A stretch of DNA of 64,000 bases from Heterohyrax brucei (taxonomy: Eukaryota; Chordata; Mammalia; Hyracoidea; Procaviidae), in the NCBI GenBank assembly GCA_028571685.1, contig CM053162.1, positions 72,342,351 to 72,406,350 on the forward strand, given 5' to 3'. A model generated the notes under the pieces. That model searched no databases. It was not told the origin of the DNA and saw nothing but the letters and a program-made list of their open reading frames with translations. A program made the position numbers and the translations under genes. How positions within the stretch are numbered: position 1 is the first letter of the stretch; each line of letters opens with the position of its first letter. This document shows positions 33,522 through 45,285 of this stretch, piece by piece.

Positions 33522-35215
33522 TGGGAGCAGGAACAGGGCCCGTCTGTCCCCTGCTCCACTTCCGCAGTGCTCCCCAGCCAAGCTGAGAGCTTCTAGTTCT
33601 TTCATCAACCCGCTGTGTCTCTGCTTCAGCCTGCGGCTGCCTCCTCCCACCTCCCTGCGCACCTCTCTGTCTAGTCAGCCCCCTGTTGTCAGCTGAGGGG
33701 CAGGGGTTGCCTGGCCTTGGAAGTTGGCTTCTTCCCTGGGAGGAAGCAGGTCAGCCTGCTCTCATTCTGGCCACTGTTCCCATTTAGTCTCCAGGTGCCG
33801 CACGTGTCATCTCAGAGGAGTAGCCACAGAGATGCCAGGAGCTTGTGAAAAGGAGTGTGACCCCAGCTAAGACCTGTGTACCACAGTCTGCACGTTACCG
33901 CGGCCCAGGGAGGCCCTGCCCCCCCCCAGAAGGCTGATGTGAGGGCCTCTGCTCCCCCGGAAAAGGCTGATGTGAGATGAAGAAGAGCTCCTGGCTTCTG
34001 TCTAGTGAGAACAGTTTTCAAAGCTTATTGTGCTCACAAGATTACTTCTTGTTGTGAGTTGCTGCACAGTGAATTCCAAGCCCCAGCCCGCCATGTGCAC
34101 TGAGCGTACCTGTGCCAGGCAGCCCTGAGAAGCAAACAGCCAGGTGTGTCTTCCGAGATGCCTCTAGCTGTGTTCAGATCACCAACCTTTGTGCCCATAG
34201 TCAAGCATGTAACCACTGGTCACCCTGAGGAGCCCCTAAGACTCTAATAGCAGTACGTTAGCTTTAATCATGGACAGACATGGTCCCCACTATACGTGGA
34301 AGCCAGCCTCCCATGGTCCCTGGACACCTGAATCTCCTGCTGCACCTCAAGGGGAGGAAAGTCTGGGGTCTCTACTGCTGGTTGGTGCTCCCCACCAGCT
34401 GGCACCACAGGGAGGTGTTGGCAGGGGTCTGGCAACCAGGGAGAGAGACTAGGGCACCAGACTCTCATGCCTGTCTTCAAGGGATCAAATCCATTTCTAT
34501 GGCCAGTGGAGTCTGAGCCGTTGTTTCCTGAAGGGTTCTGGTAGGGGCCCACAGCTCCGCAACGGGAATGTGTCTGTGTTCAGGAACGGTGGAGCAGGTA
34601 TCAGGTCCACAGCGGAGCAAGGAGACCAGGAAGAGGTGTGGGAACAGCAGAGGTACCAGATATGACCGATACAGAGTTCCACTGTGGGGTCTCAGACAAA
34701 TGTGTGGCAATGCCAACAGAGGTCATGGAGAAGAGCTTAGGGTGGGTGCCAGGGCTGCGGGGGGAAGAGAACGGGGGGGTGACAGGCTGGAGGGTTTCTT
34801 CTGGGTTGGTAGATGTTTGCAACTGTGCTAAACATAGCAGCTGCACAGCACCAAAAAAGTACTAAGCACCACTGAACCCGCTGCTTTAGAATGGTTAATT
34901 TTGCGTCACTTGAGTTTCAGTCCCTTGCCCTCCCCCTCCAAAAAAGATAATCCAATTTGACTGTCTTACAACCTTTCGATGGACTAGGGGAGGAAAGACG
35001 CTGAGAGTTCTCAGGACGTGTGGCTGCTGTGGTCTGAGTCTGTCTTTACCAACCACAGAGGGCAAGGAGGACGTGCTACCTCTAACCCCTCAGCCACAAG
35101 TAGGAGAGGCTTTGAGGCTGTTCCTTGACCAGTTTGATATCAATGTCCCCTTGTGGTAGGTGACAAGAGGACTGGCACTTGACATTTACCCTGAGATACC
35201 TTAAAGTTAGAGGAC
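33522..35215 (+). repeat. Segmental duplication block D1b (paralogue of 1-1,169)
   Basis: Downstream flank of NAT8, matching the start of the window. It holds a diverged minus-strand AfroSINE at 34,045-34,230. A stretch at about 34,550-34,870 is missing from the copy at the left edge. Several open frames of 60-110 codons overlap in different frames and show no domain. Confidence 0.75.
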
Positions 35216-35234
35216 ATGGGTATTGGCCTGAGGT

Positions 35235-35285
35235 CACCATGAGTCGGATCCGACTCGATGGCACTTGGCCTTGGCTGGCTTTTGC
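35235..35285 (+). repeat. AfroSINE tail-only fragment
   Basis: ATGAGTCGGATCCGACTCGATGGCACTTGG plus a T/G-rich tail: only the last roughly 45 bp of a SINE, as expected of a severe 5' truncation. Confidence 0.75.
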
Positions 35286-36270
35286 TTGTTTTATGTTTAT
35301 TTTATTGCAATTAAGTGGAAGTTTACAATCCAAGTCAATTATTTGCTGAAACTGTGTACACACAGCTCTCTGTACCCCTAGCTGCGCTCCCCTCCATGTG
35401 ACATCTCCTTGCTTTCCCCCGTCCTTCCCATATTCATACAGCCAACTACTGTCCCCTCCTCTCCACCCTGCCATCTCGTTGCTGTAACAGAACAGCTCCT
35501 GCAACTTACCATCTTATAACCCGGTCCACTTTTTGTCCGGGAGGAGACCACGGGAGACCAGGACTCGATGGAGCCTGGGCGCCACCAGTGACTACCTTGA
35601 GAGGGAGTACAGCGTAGACTCCCTGACCTTCAAAACCTGGGTTATATTTAGAAAAGCTCTGAGCTCTCGGTGTCATCTGGCAGTGTTGGTCTCTGTCCCA
35701 CTACAGGTTGTTACTTCCTTCACTCGGTGTGATCCCAGCTACCTTCTAATCTGTCAAGGCTTCAAAGCCTCTCCTACTTGTACATGAGGATTAAAGATGA
35801 CAGCTTCCACTTGTCCTCTTTGGTTGGTAAAGACAGACTCAGGCCACAGCAGCCACACTCACTGAGAACTGTTTGGCACTGCTTTCGTTTGTGCACTAGC
35901 CATGAGTCGAGGGGCCATGTTCTCTGGGGACCCCAGGACGTCGGACCATCAAGTCCGGTCTTACAGTGGAATTCTAGATCCTCACCTCCATTCTCTGCCT
36001 CTGTGTCAGCGACTACACCTTGTGTGCCCTCGCAAGGCAGTCCTTGGTGGTGGCCAGGCGCAGTCTAGCTCTGCTGGTCTTGTGCAGATGGAGTCTCTGG
36101 TTCACACAGCCCTGCTGTCTCTTCTGCTCATACTTTTGTCCTGTCTTTGATGTCCTTTGTTCTCCTCTGCTTCAGGTCAATTGAGACCAACTGATGCTCC
36201 TTAGACAGCAGCCTGCCAGCTTCGAAGACCCCAGACACCTTTCACCAAAGTGCGGTACAGGACATTTTCT
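35286..36270 (+). repeat. Unclassified interspersed repeat (possibly L1 3' end)
   Basis: Starts with TTTTATTGCAATTAAGTGGAAGTTTACAATCC and ends with GCTTCGAAGACCCCAGACACCTTTCACCAAAG. Parts recur at 9,490-9,840 and related text at 26,230-26,600 and 59,740-60,070, so it is a dispersed family. Pyrimidine-rich, no coding frame. I think it is L1-derived 3' sequence but cannot prove it. Confidence 0.5.
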
Positions 36271-36319
36271 TTTTTAAAAAATAGTGATTAAGCGAAAAAT
36301 ACATAACCCAAATCAATTT

Positions 36320-36895
36320 TGCATGCCCACCCGAAAGGGAGGCCTTGGCCAGCCTGGCTCTGTCTTACTACAAACAGTAGCAGAATAGCTAAGACAACAG
36401 TGGTTAGACGGTAGTCAGGACAACCGTGTTATAAGTACTGAGCCTGAGAGCCTGATTTCCGCCATCAGTTAGAATTTACCTTGTACTGGTTGTAAGTCAG
36501 ACGACTGTTTCCTCTCAGAAACATTGATTAATTGCTCTGTTTATCCCTTTCAGTTATTCTCTGATCCTACTGAACCGAATCACCAGGTAGCTGGATGGTT
36601 ATCAAGCCCCAGCTTGTTGGAGCCATGGAGACCCCCACAAAAAATATTATTGAAACATTGAAAGACTTATTTGTGTGGACCAGGAAAAATATTAACTAAC
36701 ATCCCCCAGCCCTCCTTAAGCAACCTATATAACCTCCAGGCTTAGCCTACGCAGGCAGCCAAGCTTTGGAAGAGCTGAGTCCCCCTTGCCTCTTGTGTGC
36801 CGGCACTCAGTGAATGTCCTCATTTAATCACTTCACCTCCTGTCTCCGTATTGGCTTTGCAGACAGGTGGCACGGATCCGCGATTGCGGTTACAA
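36320..36895 (+). mobile_element. Putative 5' LTR of a retrovirus-like element
   Basis: Placed upstream of gag remnants. It starts about TGCATGCCCACCCG, contains CTATATAACCTCC (TATA-like, near 36,727), and a CTTGCCTCTTGTGTGCC ... GTGAATGTCCTC stretch as in LTR R/U5 regions, ending near GCGGTTACA. Just after it TGGTGTCCCAGAAAGGGC (36,901-36,918) could be a decayed primer binding site. No second copy is in the window, so the limits are inferred. Confidence 0.4.
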
Positions 36896-36918
36896 ATCCT
36901 GGTGTCCCAGAAAGGGCA

Positions 36919-38465
36919 GCCCCCTTTTTGCCTAGCTTGTGAAGGGGTGGTGCCCTTTCTTCTCCACTCAGCACTGCCGGTCACCAGCTGCTGTGACTGA
37001 GGTGAATAAACCAGGACCTGGAAATCCCTGTGGGGTGCTGGGTCTCTGGCTCCCCTTCCTGTGGCACTCAGGGCCGTGCTGATGTGTCAGATTTGGGGGA
37101 AAACCTGTCCCTGGGTTGGACTGTTTCCAACATTGCTAGTTCCATGAGTGGGACCCACCTGGTTTAGACCCCTGCAAGTCCCTAGGGCCTGGTCTGGGTG
37201 TGAGTGGGGACCACCTCTGGTTTAGAGGAGGCTGATCACCTCCAAGTGTTCCCCTTTCGGGTGGTTTGAACAGCTGTGTGTGAGGAGCCAGCTGTTTGAA
37301 TGGAGCTGGGAAATGTTGTGTGAATGTGGCCAGAAAATGCTGGACTGTGAAGGTAAAGGGATTGGTAGAGTTACAGGAAAATAGCGTAAGAAATCAGCCC
37401 AGGACCATAGACAGGTTTAGCTCACAAAACCAGTCTGGCAGCTTTGGTCTTCCTTCCAAGAACAGCTCAGGGACTGCCTGGTGCAGTAAAGCAAAAAGTG
37501 GAGGTCTGATACGTTTTGAATTTCTTGACTGAAAAGACAAGGGAAGCACTCTCTAACAAGCAAAGTACGAAAGGCTTCAGCCATCCCCAGCAATTCACTT
37601 GCGAAGAGCCTCATCCATTCCTTCAGGCGCCCTTTTGGGGTGCATCTTAGGTAAATGGAAAAAGCACAGTTGTGAATCCATGAGTAAGAAAAAGATGATT
37701 TATTTGTGTAATGATGTATGGCTCCAATATATCTTGGGAGATCGGAAACTTGGCCTGTTATGAGGTCTTTGAAATTTAACACCATCTTACAGCCAGACTC
37801 GGTCTGTAAAAGTGAAGGAAAGTGGGATGAGGTCCCTATGTTCAAACACTTAAGTCTCTGTACCAGTCTGTGAAACAACATGAATCTATTCTGTTTCAAG
37901 GAAATAAATTGAGTAAGAAAATTTTACAGGATTCTGCAAAAAACAGTCTCCTCCTTGGGGGGTGGATGCCCCCATCTGCTCCTCCATCAGTCTCAAGTGA
38001 CAGCAGAGTGGGAGACAGAAATTGACAGCCAGTGGCCTCCCTGGACACCTCCAAAGGGACAGACTTGCCACGGGGTGCACAGGCTGTGGTCAGAGGAAGG
38101 GAGGACTCAACTGCAGGTATGGCCTACCCGTCTCATGCTCGACGGGGTACTGTTATTGGTGAGGGAACCTCTGGGCTCTGGGCAGGCAATACCCCCCGAG
38201 AGAAGTACCAGCGGGGCAGACTCTGACGGGCACCTGAGGCTGCAGGGCTCAGCTGCACTCCGTTCTCCTCAGTGCACCGCTAACATCCAAGGAGCACCAA
38301 AGAGGGACGCAAAGAGGCTCCAAGGCACCAAAGAGGCAAGAGATGCTGAGGAGGCGTGCAAAGAGGCTGATCGGTTACAAAATTTAGACCCCGCTAGTGA
38401 GGATCTCCCAGCTGGCCTGGCAGAGGTCCCCGTGGCTGAGCCTGCGTGGGACTGTAACACTGAGG
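36919..38465 (+). mobile_element. Leader and 5' gag remnant of the retrovirus-like element
   Basis: Retroviral by position, between the putative LTR and capsid-like sequence. The 37,955-38,515 open frame (186 codons) is proline- and arginine-rich at first. From about 38,400 it shows a LDPASEDLPAGLAEVPVAE-like stretch, possibly the gag matrix/linker region. Identification is weak and no intact product is expected. Confidence 0.35.
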
Positions 38466-39020
38466 AAGGAAAGGATAGGCTTCAACACTATCAGACTGTG
38501 TTATTTTTAGACTAAGAAATGGGGCTCCAAAGCCAAAAAGTTTAAATAAAATTAGAGAAGTTATACAGGAAGAAAAGGAGGCTCCTTCAACCTTTCTTGA
38601 AAGAGTCACTGAGGCATTTCGCCAATACACTGACATTACCCCTAAAGATGCCAATAATACTAGATTGCTGAATACAACCTTCATCTCTCAGAGTGCCCCC
38701 TGATATTTGAAAAAAAAAATTACAGCAACTTGAAAGGGGTCTTAGGATGCCTATAGGACAGCTGCTTGAAATAGCCTTTAAGGTTTTTAATTCCTGGGCC
38801 CAGGCTGCTGAACAAAAGAAAAGCAAAAACAAAAACACATGTCAGCACTGTGGGCAGCTGCTCTTTTCTCAGTTGACAAACAGGGGATAAGAGGCAAACA
38901 GGGAAAGATGAGGGCAGGGGGCAACCCGTGAACAGAAAAGGCTATTTCAAGGGCAGTCTTTGCAGACAGATCATTGTGCCTGCTGCAAAAACGGTGACAT
39001 TAGAAATGGGAGTGCTCCAA
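38466..39020 (+). pseudogene. Retroviral gag remnant: capsid C-terminus and nucleocapsid
   Basis: One frame reads REVIQEEKEAPSTFLERVTE, then QYTDITPKDANNTRLLNTTF, as in gammaretrovirus-like capsid proteins; a stop interrupts it at 38,701. About 250 bp downstream a zinc-knuckle remnant (CACCKNGD, then a frame change to WECSKC) marks the nucleocapsid. The gag role is structural. Stops and frameshifts exclude function. Confidence 0.65.
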
Positions 39021-39119
39021 GTGTAGGCCCCCACAAGACGAATTGCAGACACTCCAGGAGGGTCCTAAGATTGAAGACTCAGAAGAAGGGGCCTGGGGTC
39101 AGAGAGCACCATCCCTGGG

Positions 39120-40690
39120 AACCGTATGTGGTTTTTTGTGCTGGACTTGAAAGACGCATTTTTCTGACGCACCTTTACAGCCAGAATCACAGCCTTTGCT
39201 GGCCTTTGAATCGATAGACGCTGAGACTGGGACAAAAAGACATCTGACATGACATGTTTGGGTAAAAAGATATAAGAATTCCCCGACTCGATGGCACTTG
39301 GCTTGGCTTTGGCACAGTATTTGGAGAAATTCTGGCATGAGACTTGAGGGTGTTAGAACCGAAAGGAAGAATCACCTTACCGTATGTGGGTGATGTATGT
39401 ATATTGGTGACCAGATAAACTAAAGAGGACTCACACCGAAACACTATACGTGTTTTAAATCATCTAGCTAAATGTGGTTATAAAGTCTCCACAAAAAAGC
39501 CCAAATTTCACAACCTCAAGTATCTGGGGTTCCAGATTTCCCAGGGACAAAGAGCGGTGTTACCTGATTGGAAGGAAGCAATTGTCTGAGGAAAGTCACC
39601 AGTAAGTAAGCGACAACTGTGGGGGTTTTTAGGAATGGCTGGGTCCTGTCCCGTTTGGAAACCAGGATATGGGCTGATCGCTAAACCTCTGTATGTGGCA
39701 TTAAAAACAGCAGAAAAGGAGCCTCTGCCCTGCACATCTGAGTGCCAGCACGCCTTTGAAAAGATTACACATAAACTAACGACAGCCCCTGCTCTAGGAC
39801 CCCCCAGTCTCAAAAAGCCTTTTGAACTGTTTGTGCATGAGAAGCAGGGAGTGGCCACGGGGTCCCAACCCAAACTGTAGGACCCACCAAGTGGTCAGTT
39901 GCTTACTTTTCAAAACAGTTAGGTGCCGTGCTCGTGGGTGGCTCCAGGCCCGTGGGCAGCTTCTACCGCCTGTGATTTGCTCCAGGAAGCAGAGAAGTTT
40001 AGTCTGGGACAGCGAGTGATGCCGCATACCCCTCATGTAGTCCTACCCCCACTAGGACAGAAGGGAGGATTCTGGTTAACAGCAGAACTGATGGGGAAAT
40101 ATCAGGCCATCTTGTTATTTCGAATGTAACTTTGCAGGTGGTGGCCACTTAGAATCCAGCCATGCTGCTGCCTGTTGTGGAGGGCCCACATCAACATGAC
40201 TTTAGAAATCATCAAAGAGGTCTATTCTAGCCAGGGTCATCTTTCTGATGTTCCCCTCGATGACCCAGAAGTTGAACTATACACAGATGGAAGCAGTTAC
40301 ATGATGGGAGAGAAAAGAAGGGCTGGATATGTGGTAGGGACTCTGACTGACGTGTTGGATGCTGGTCCTCTACCCCGAGGTACTTTGGCCCAAAGGGCAG
40401 AGTTGATAGCCTTGGGAAGAGCCCTTCACCAGGCTGCAGGGAAGGAAGAGAACTTATACACTGACAGTCGGTACGCTCATCTGGTTCTACATGCTCACAG
40501 GGCTCTGTGGAAAAAACAAGGCCTCCTCGCCACAGCAAATCAAGAAATAAAACGTGAGCCTGAAAATTTGGAGGCTCTAGGAGACCCTGCCCAAGTAACA
40601 GTTATCTACTGTCCTGGCCACCAATGGGACAGGACTCCAGAGGCCATGGGAAATAAAAAGACAGATCTTGAGTCTAAGACAGGAACATAA
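39120..40690 (+). pseudogene. Retroviral pol remnant: RT, connection and RNase H
   Basis: The RT begins with a LDLKDAFF-like stretch (39,145) and continues to a KNSP(T) motif at about 39,272-39,288, where a SINE tail interrupts it. The connection domain follows with many stops. The best-preserved part is RNase H in the open frame 40,175-40,690 (171 codons): YTDGSSYM (first catalytic Asp near 40,286), TLAQRAELIALGRAL (Glu) and YTDSRYAHLV (Asp). Integrase is missing; sequence of a different retroviral element starts right after. The class I (gammaretrovirus-like) assignment is from these motifs. Confidence 0.75.
39286..39315 (+). repeat. AfroSINE tail-only fragment inside pol
   Basis: GACTCGATGGCACTTGGCTTGGC, a terminal SINE piece of about 27 bp, lies between codons for KNSPT and a FGE-like stretch of the RT. 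Confidence 0.7.
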
Positions 40691-40699
40691 AGATGGATC

Positions 40700-41460
40700 A
40701 ATCTGAATTTATTGATATGGGTCCACTGAGCACAGACTTGTCATTCAGTGTTTCAGCTCAAGAAGTTAGGAAAGGACCTGATAGTTTGTTTGGCTAGATT
40801 GCTGAAGCATGGCTGATGCAGTGGCCTACACTAAATCAAGTTCAATTGCCAGACCTGTCTTGGTGTACAGTAGAAGAGGGGGTCCACGGGCTTAGGGAAA
40901 TTGGTGTGCTAGAGTGGATTTATTTGGTTAGGCCCTCAAATCCACACACAGAACGTTCAGAGGACAGACATTTTACCACAACTGTGAGAAATAAATTTGT
41001 GAAGGGAGCTCCAGGATCCTCGAAGACTGCCGCGATTGCCATTTTATGTAAATCAGACATGACGGTGGAAGCTCCCCTAACTGAATTAAAATACCTAACT
41101 ACAGTGGGGCTGACTGGACCCCATGGTGGTAGGGTCAAGTGGCTGCACTCAATCGACAAAGACAAGGTGGATGTCTTACAATAATGGATAGCAGAGGCAA
41201 AATAGTAATCGTAATAGCCTGACTTGTATGGACATACGGAACTGGCTGCTTAGTCATAGTGTCCCTAGGAGTGAAGTAGATAATAAACCTACTAAAGATT
41301 TAGTTAATCTGTAGGAACAGATAAATTCTAGGTCAGGTGAATAGCAGTTTAACTCAAATCACCAGAATAGCCATGGTCCCTCAATCATTTCCCAGACTTG
41401 AGTGAGTCTAAGGACCCACAACACTTTGAATGAAGGGGAGGCCAGGTCCCTTTCAAGAAG
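40700..41460 (+). pseudogene. Second retroviral element: gag C-terminal remnant
   Basis: The open frame at 40,816-41,184 (122 codons; WPTLNQVQLPDLSW, GVLEWIYLVRPSNPH) lies directly before a protease in the expected order, so it is read as late gag. I recognise no zinc knuckle. Stops follow at 41,184-41,460. Confidence 0.45.
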
Positions 41461-41472
41461 AATTCTAATACC

Positions 41473-43620
41473 TTGCCAAAAATTTATGCTATTAATCATT
41501 CTCCCACTCTTCCCCAAAGGGATCTATGGCCTTTTATGAGAGTGACTGTTCATTGGGAAAAAGGAAATAATCAGACTTTTCAGGGACTACTGGATACTGG
41601 CTCTGAACTGACACTAATTCCAGGAGACGTCACTATGGTCCACCAGTCAGAGCTGGGGGCAAACAGAGGTCAGGTTATTAATGGAGTCTTGGCTCTTGTT
41701 CATCTCACAGTAGGTCCAGTGGGTCCCTGAACCCATCCTGTAGTCATTTCCCCAGTTCCAGAATGCATAACTGAAATAGATATACTCAGCAATTGGCAGA
41801 ACCCCCACATTGGCTCTCTGACAAATGCAGTGAGGGCTATTAGGGTGGAAAAAGCCAAATGGAAGCCACTAGAACAGCTATTGCCTAGGAAAATAGTGAA
41901 CCAGAAATGACACCACATTCCTGGAGGACTGTGGAAATTACTGCCACCATCAAGGACTTGAAGGATACAGGGGTGGTGATTCCCACCACATCCCCATTCA
42001 ACTCTCCTATTTGGCCTGGGCGAAAAACAGATGGGTCCTGGAGAATGACAGGAGATTACTGCAAACTTAACAAGGTGGTGACCTGCACTGCAGATACAGT
42101 TCCAGATGTAGTTTCACGGCTTGAGCAAATTAATACGTCTTCTGGTACTTGGTATGCAGCTATTGATCAGGCTAATGCCTCCTTCTCCTCCCTTGTTTCA
42201 AATGACCACCAGAAGCAGTTTGCACTGAGCTGGCAAGGCCAGCAATATACTTTCACTTGCCTGCCTCAGAGCTACATTAACTCTCTAGCCCTATGTCATA
42301 ATTTAGTCCACAGAGACCTTGATTGTCTCTCTCTTCCACAAAACATCACACTAGTCCATTATATTGATGACATTATGCTGATGGGACCTACTAAGGAAGA
42401 AGTGTCAATGACTCTGGACTTATTAAACGTTGTGTGTTAGAGGGTGGGAAATTAATCCCACAAAAATTCAGGCATCTTCCAACTCAGTGAAATTCCTAGG
42501 GGTCCAGTGATGTGGGGCATGTCAAGATATTCCTTCCAAAGTGAAGGACAAGTTACTGAACTGGCTGCTCCGACAACTAAAAAAAGAGGCAGAGCACCTA
42601 GTGGGTCTCTTTGGATTTTGGAGGCAACATATTCCTCATTTGTGTGTGCTACTTTTGGCCTTTTTATCACGTGAATCAAAAGGCTGCTACTTTTGAGTGG
42701 GGCCCAGAACAAGAGAAGCCTCTGCAACAGGTTCAGGCTGCTGTGCAGGCTGCTGTGCTGACGAGGCCATATGATCCAGCTGATCCAATGGTGCCTGAAG
42801 TGGCAGCGGCAGATAGAGATGCTGTTTGGAGTCCTTGGCAGGCCCCTATTGGTGAATCACAGCACAGACTTTTAGGATTTTGGAGCAAAGCTCTGCCATC
42901 CTCTGCAGACAACTACTCTCTTTTTCAAAAACAGCTTTTGGTTTGTTACTGGGCCTTATTAGAAACTGAAGACTTAACAACGGGACACCAAGTCACCATA
43001 TGTCCTGAGCTGTCTATCATGAACTGGTTTTCATCTGACCCACAGAGTCACGAAGTTGGACGAGCACAGCAGCAATCCATTATTAAATGGAAGTGTTATA
43101 TGCAAGATCAGGCCTGTACAGGACCTGAAGGCATAAGTAAGTTGCAAGAGGAAGTGGCCCAAGTGCCCATGCTCTCCATTCCTGTCACGTTGCCTTCCAT
43201 CTCCCAGTTTGCACCTATGGCCTCATAGGGAGTTCCTTATGACCAGCTGACCAAGAAAGAGAAAACGCCTACCTGGTTTAGAGATGGTGCTGCACAATAT
43301 GCTGGCACCACTCAGAAGTGGACAGCAGCAGCACTACAGCCCCTTTCTGGGACCTCCCTGAAGGACAGCGTTGAAGGGAAATCCTCCCAATGGGCAGAAC
43401 TTCGTGCAGTGCATCTAGCTGTTCACTTTGCTTGGAAGGAGAAATGACCAGATGTGTGACTATATACTGATTTGTAGGCTGTGGCCAACGGCTTGGCTGG
43501 CTGGTTAGGGATTTGGAAGGAACACAATTGGAAAATTGAAGACAAGGATCTGTGGGGAAGAGGTATGTAGATAGATCTCTCTGAATGGATCAAAGAAGTG
43601 AAGATACTTGTCTCATGTCA
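41473..43620 (+). pseudogene. Second retroviral element: protease, RT and RNase H remnants
   Basis: The protease has the active-site motif LLDTGS (Asp near 41,593) in the frame 41,473-41,730. The RT is in 41,907-42,440: [16 protein letters not shown], then [16 protein letters not shown](S)[10 protein letters not shown], and the catalytic YIDD at 42,360-42,371. RT thumb and RNase H continue in 42,611-43,228 (LGFWSKALPSSADNYS, LLVCYWALLETE). The second RNase H part at 43,250-43,610 has WFRDGAAQYAG and WAELRAVHLAVHFAW but several stops. Class I versus ERVL origin is not settled. The replication enzymes are not functional here. Confidence 0.8.
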
Positions 43621-44138
43621 CGGATTTAATTGTGTCCCCCCAAAAATATGCATAGTAATTTTCCTGGACCAGGATTCCCAGTTTTCTATGATTGTCCTTC
43701 ATTTTGTGATTTTGCTATGCTGCATGTTAAAGGACTAGGGTATGACTGTAAACCCCTTTATAAGATCATTCCATCCTCCACTGTAAAGGGAGTTTCCCTG
43801 GAGTATGGTATGCACCACCCTTTATCCTCTCATCCTATTAGAGATAAAAGGAGAGGGAAACAAGCAGAGAACGGGGAACCTCATACCATCAAGAAAGCAG
43901 CACTGGGAGAAAAGTGTGTCCTTCAGACCTGAGGTTCCTGTGCTGAGATGTTCCCTGGACAAAGACTGACACAACACAAGGACTTTCCTCCAGAGCCTAC
44001 AAGGGAGAAAGCCTTCCCCTGGAGCGGACATCCTAAATTTGGATGTGTGGACTACTGGACTGTGTCAGAATAACATTTCCCTTTTAAAGCCACCCACTCA
44101 TCATGTTTCTTTTTGAGCAGCACCAGCTGACTAAAATA
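43616..44138 (+). mobile_element. MaLR/ERVL-like solo LTR inserted in the second retroviral element
   Basis: TGTCACGGATTTAATTGTG ... AGCAGCACCAGCTGACTAAA. Same family as 6,137-6,668 and 46,414-46,933. It separates RNase H (ending ILVSCH) from the continuing pol frame (VNAH-like), so it inserted after the retroviral element. Target duplication is not clear. Confidence 0.8.
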
Positions 44139-44480
44139 CGTGTGAATGCCCACTAGAGTGACCTCAGCAGAGGATGAGTTTAACAATCAAGTGGATAAGA
44201 TGACATGTTCTACAGGAACCAGTCATCCTCTTTCCCCAGCTACCCCTGTCATTGCTCAACGGGCTCATGAACAAAGTGGCCATGGTGGCAGGGACAGTGG
44301 TTATCAGTGGGACCAGCAACATGGACTTCCGCTCACTAAGGCTGACTTGGCTACAGCCACTGCTGAGTGCCCAATCTGCCAGCAGCAGAGACCAACAGTG
44401 AGTCCTTGATACGGTGCTATTCCTCAAGTTGATCAGCTGCTGACCTGGTGGCAACTTCACTACACTGGATACTTCCATCA
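44139..44480 (+). pseudogene. Second retroviral element: integrase N-terminus remnant
   Basis: Continues the pol region after the LTR. The frame 44,146-44,409 has HEQSGHGG and CPICQQQ, the His-His-Cys-Cys zinc-binding region of integrase. Then TWWQLHYTGYF-like text precedes a stop. The catalytic core and any env are absent. Confidence 0.75.
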
Positions 44481-44779
44481 TGAAAAGGAAAGTGTTTTGT
44501 CCTTACTGGAATAGACACTTACTCTAGATAATGTAGTTACAGCCACATGACCAGTTGAAGAAACGAGGACTGTAATTGTTGAGTATTTCTGCTTTGTATG
44601 TATCAGATATTTTTGTTTATTTATAAAATATAAGGTGTAAATGGGCTAATACATTTTCAGTTGTACATGTGTTAGTTATGTCATGTTAAACGTAAGTATG
44701 GCTTTTTAACTGTATTCCTTCAGAGACTATGGGTGGTAACTGGAGATGTGTGCAGATGCCAAGTTGACATGGGGTGGAC

Positions 44780-45285
44780 TACGGTGGTCAACACTGTATA
44801 AACTTGGCAACTCCATGTTTGGCTGCTGTATCTAGTGGCAGGGGCAGGGCCCGTGGTGGCTTCCCTCCTCTCAGCTCTCATCTCTCTACCTTCCACCACG
44901 TATTTCCTGTCTGCTCACGTGGCCAGCCTCTCCTGCTCTCTTTTGTGTCTGGTTCCTAAACCCAAACTAGCAGCTATTGGATTCATCAACCCTTTCAGCT
45001 GGCACTTGAGAGTCTTGTTTCCTGACCCACTGATCCTGGGTTCACCAGCCTCTGCAGATCTGTCTCACCGCCAGCTTGGAACTCGCCGGCCTACACAGCC
45101 GGTGATCTAGAACTCTGGTCTCTGCTGACCTTGGGTTCACTAGCTCCCATGGCCACATGAGGCTTGTGCCAGGACTTGGGATGTTCAGCTTTTACAGTTG
45201 TGTGAACTGTTTCCTTTATATAAGTCTTTCCTTGTACGTATGTGTGTTACTGGTTTTGCTTCCCTAGAAAACCCACTCTAAGACA
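44780..45285 (+). mobile_element. LTR-like element X, complete copy
   Basis: Reverse complement of the split copy at 2,792-4,444. It includes TTGGCAACTCCATGTTTGGC, CCGGTGATCTAGAACTCTGG, ACATGAGGCTTGTGCC and CTAGAAAACCCACTCTAAGACA. Start is uncertain by some 30 bp. The 300 bp before it (44,481-44,779) is AT-rich and unassigned. Confidence 0.7.

Noticed and set aside
36901..36918. Firm primer binding site for the first retroviral element
   Set aside because: Only partial resemblance to leucine-type sites and no second LTR to fix the boundary; kept as a possibility within the putative LTR entry.
43616..44138. Envelope gene remnant between RNase H and integrase
   Set aside because: The segment matches two other LTR copies in the window and carries no envelope-like frame.
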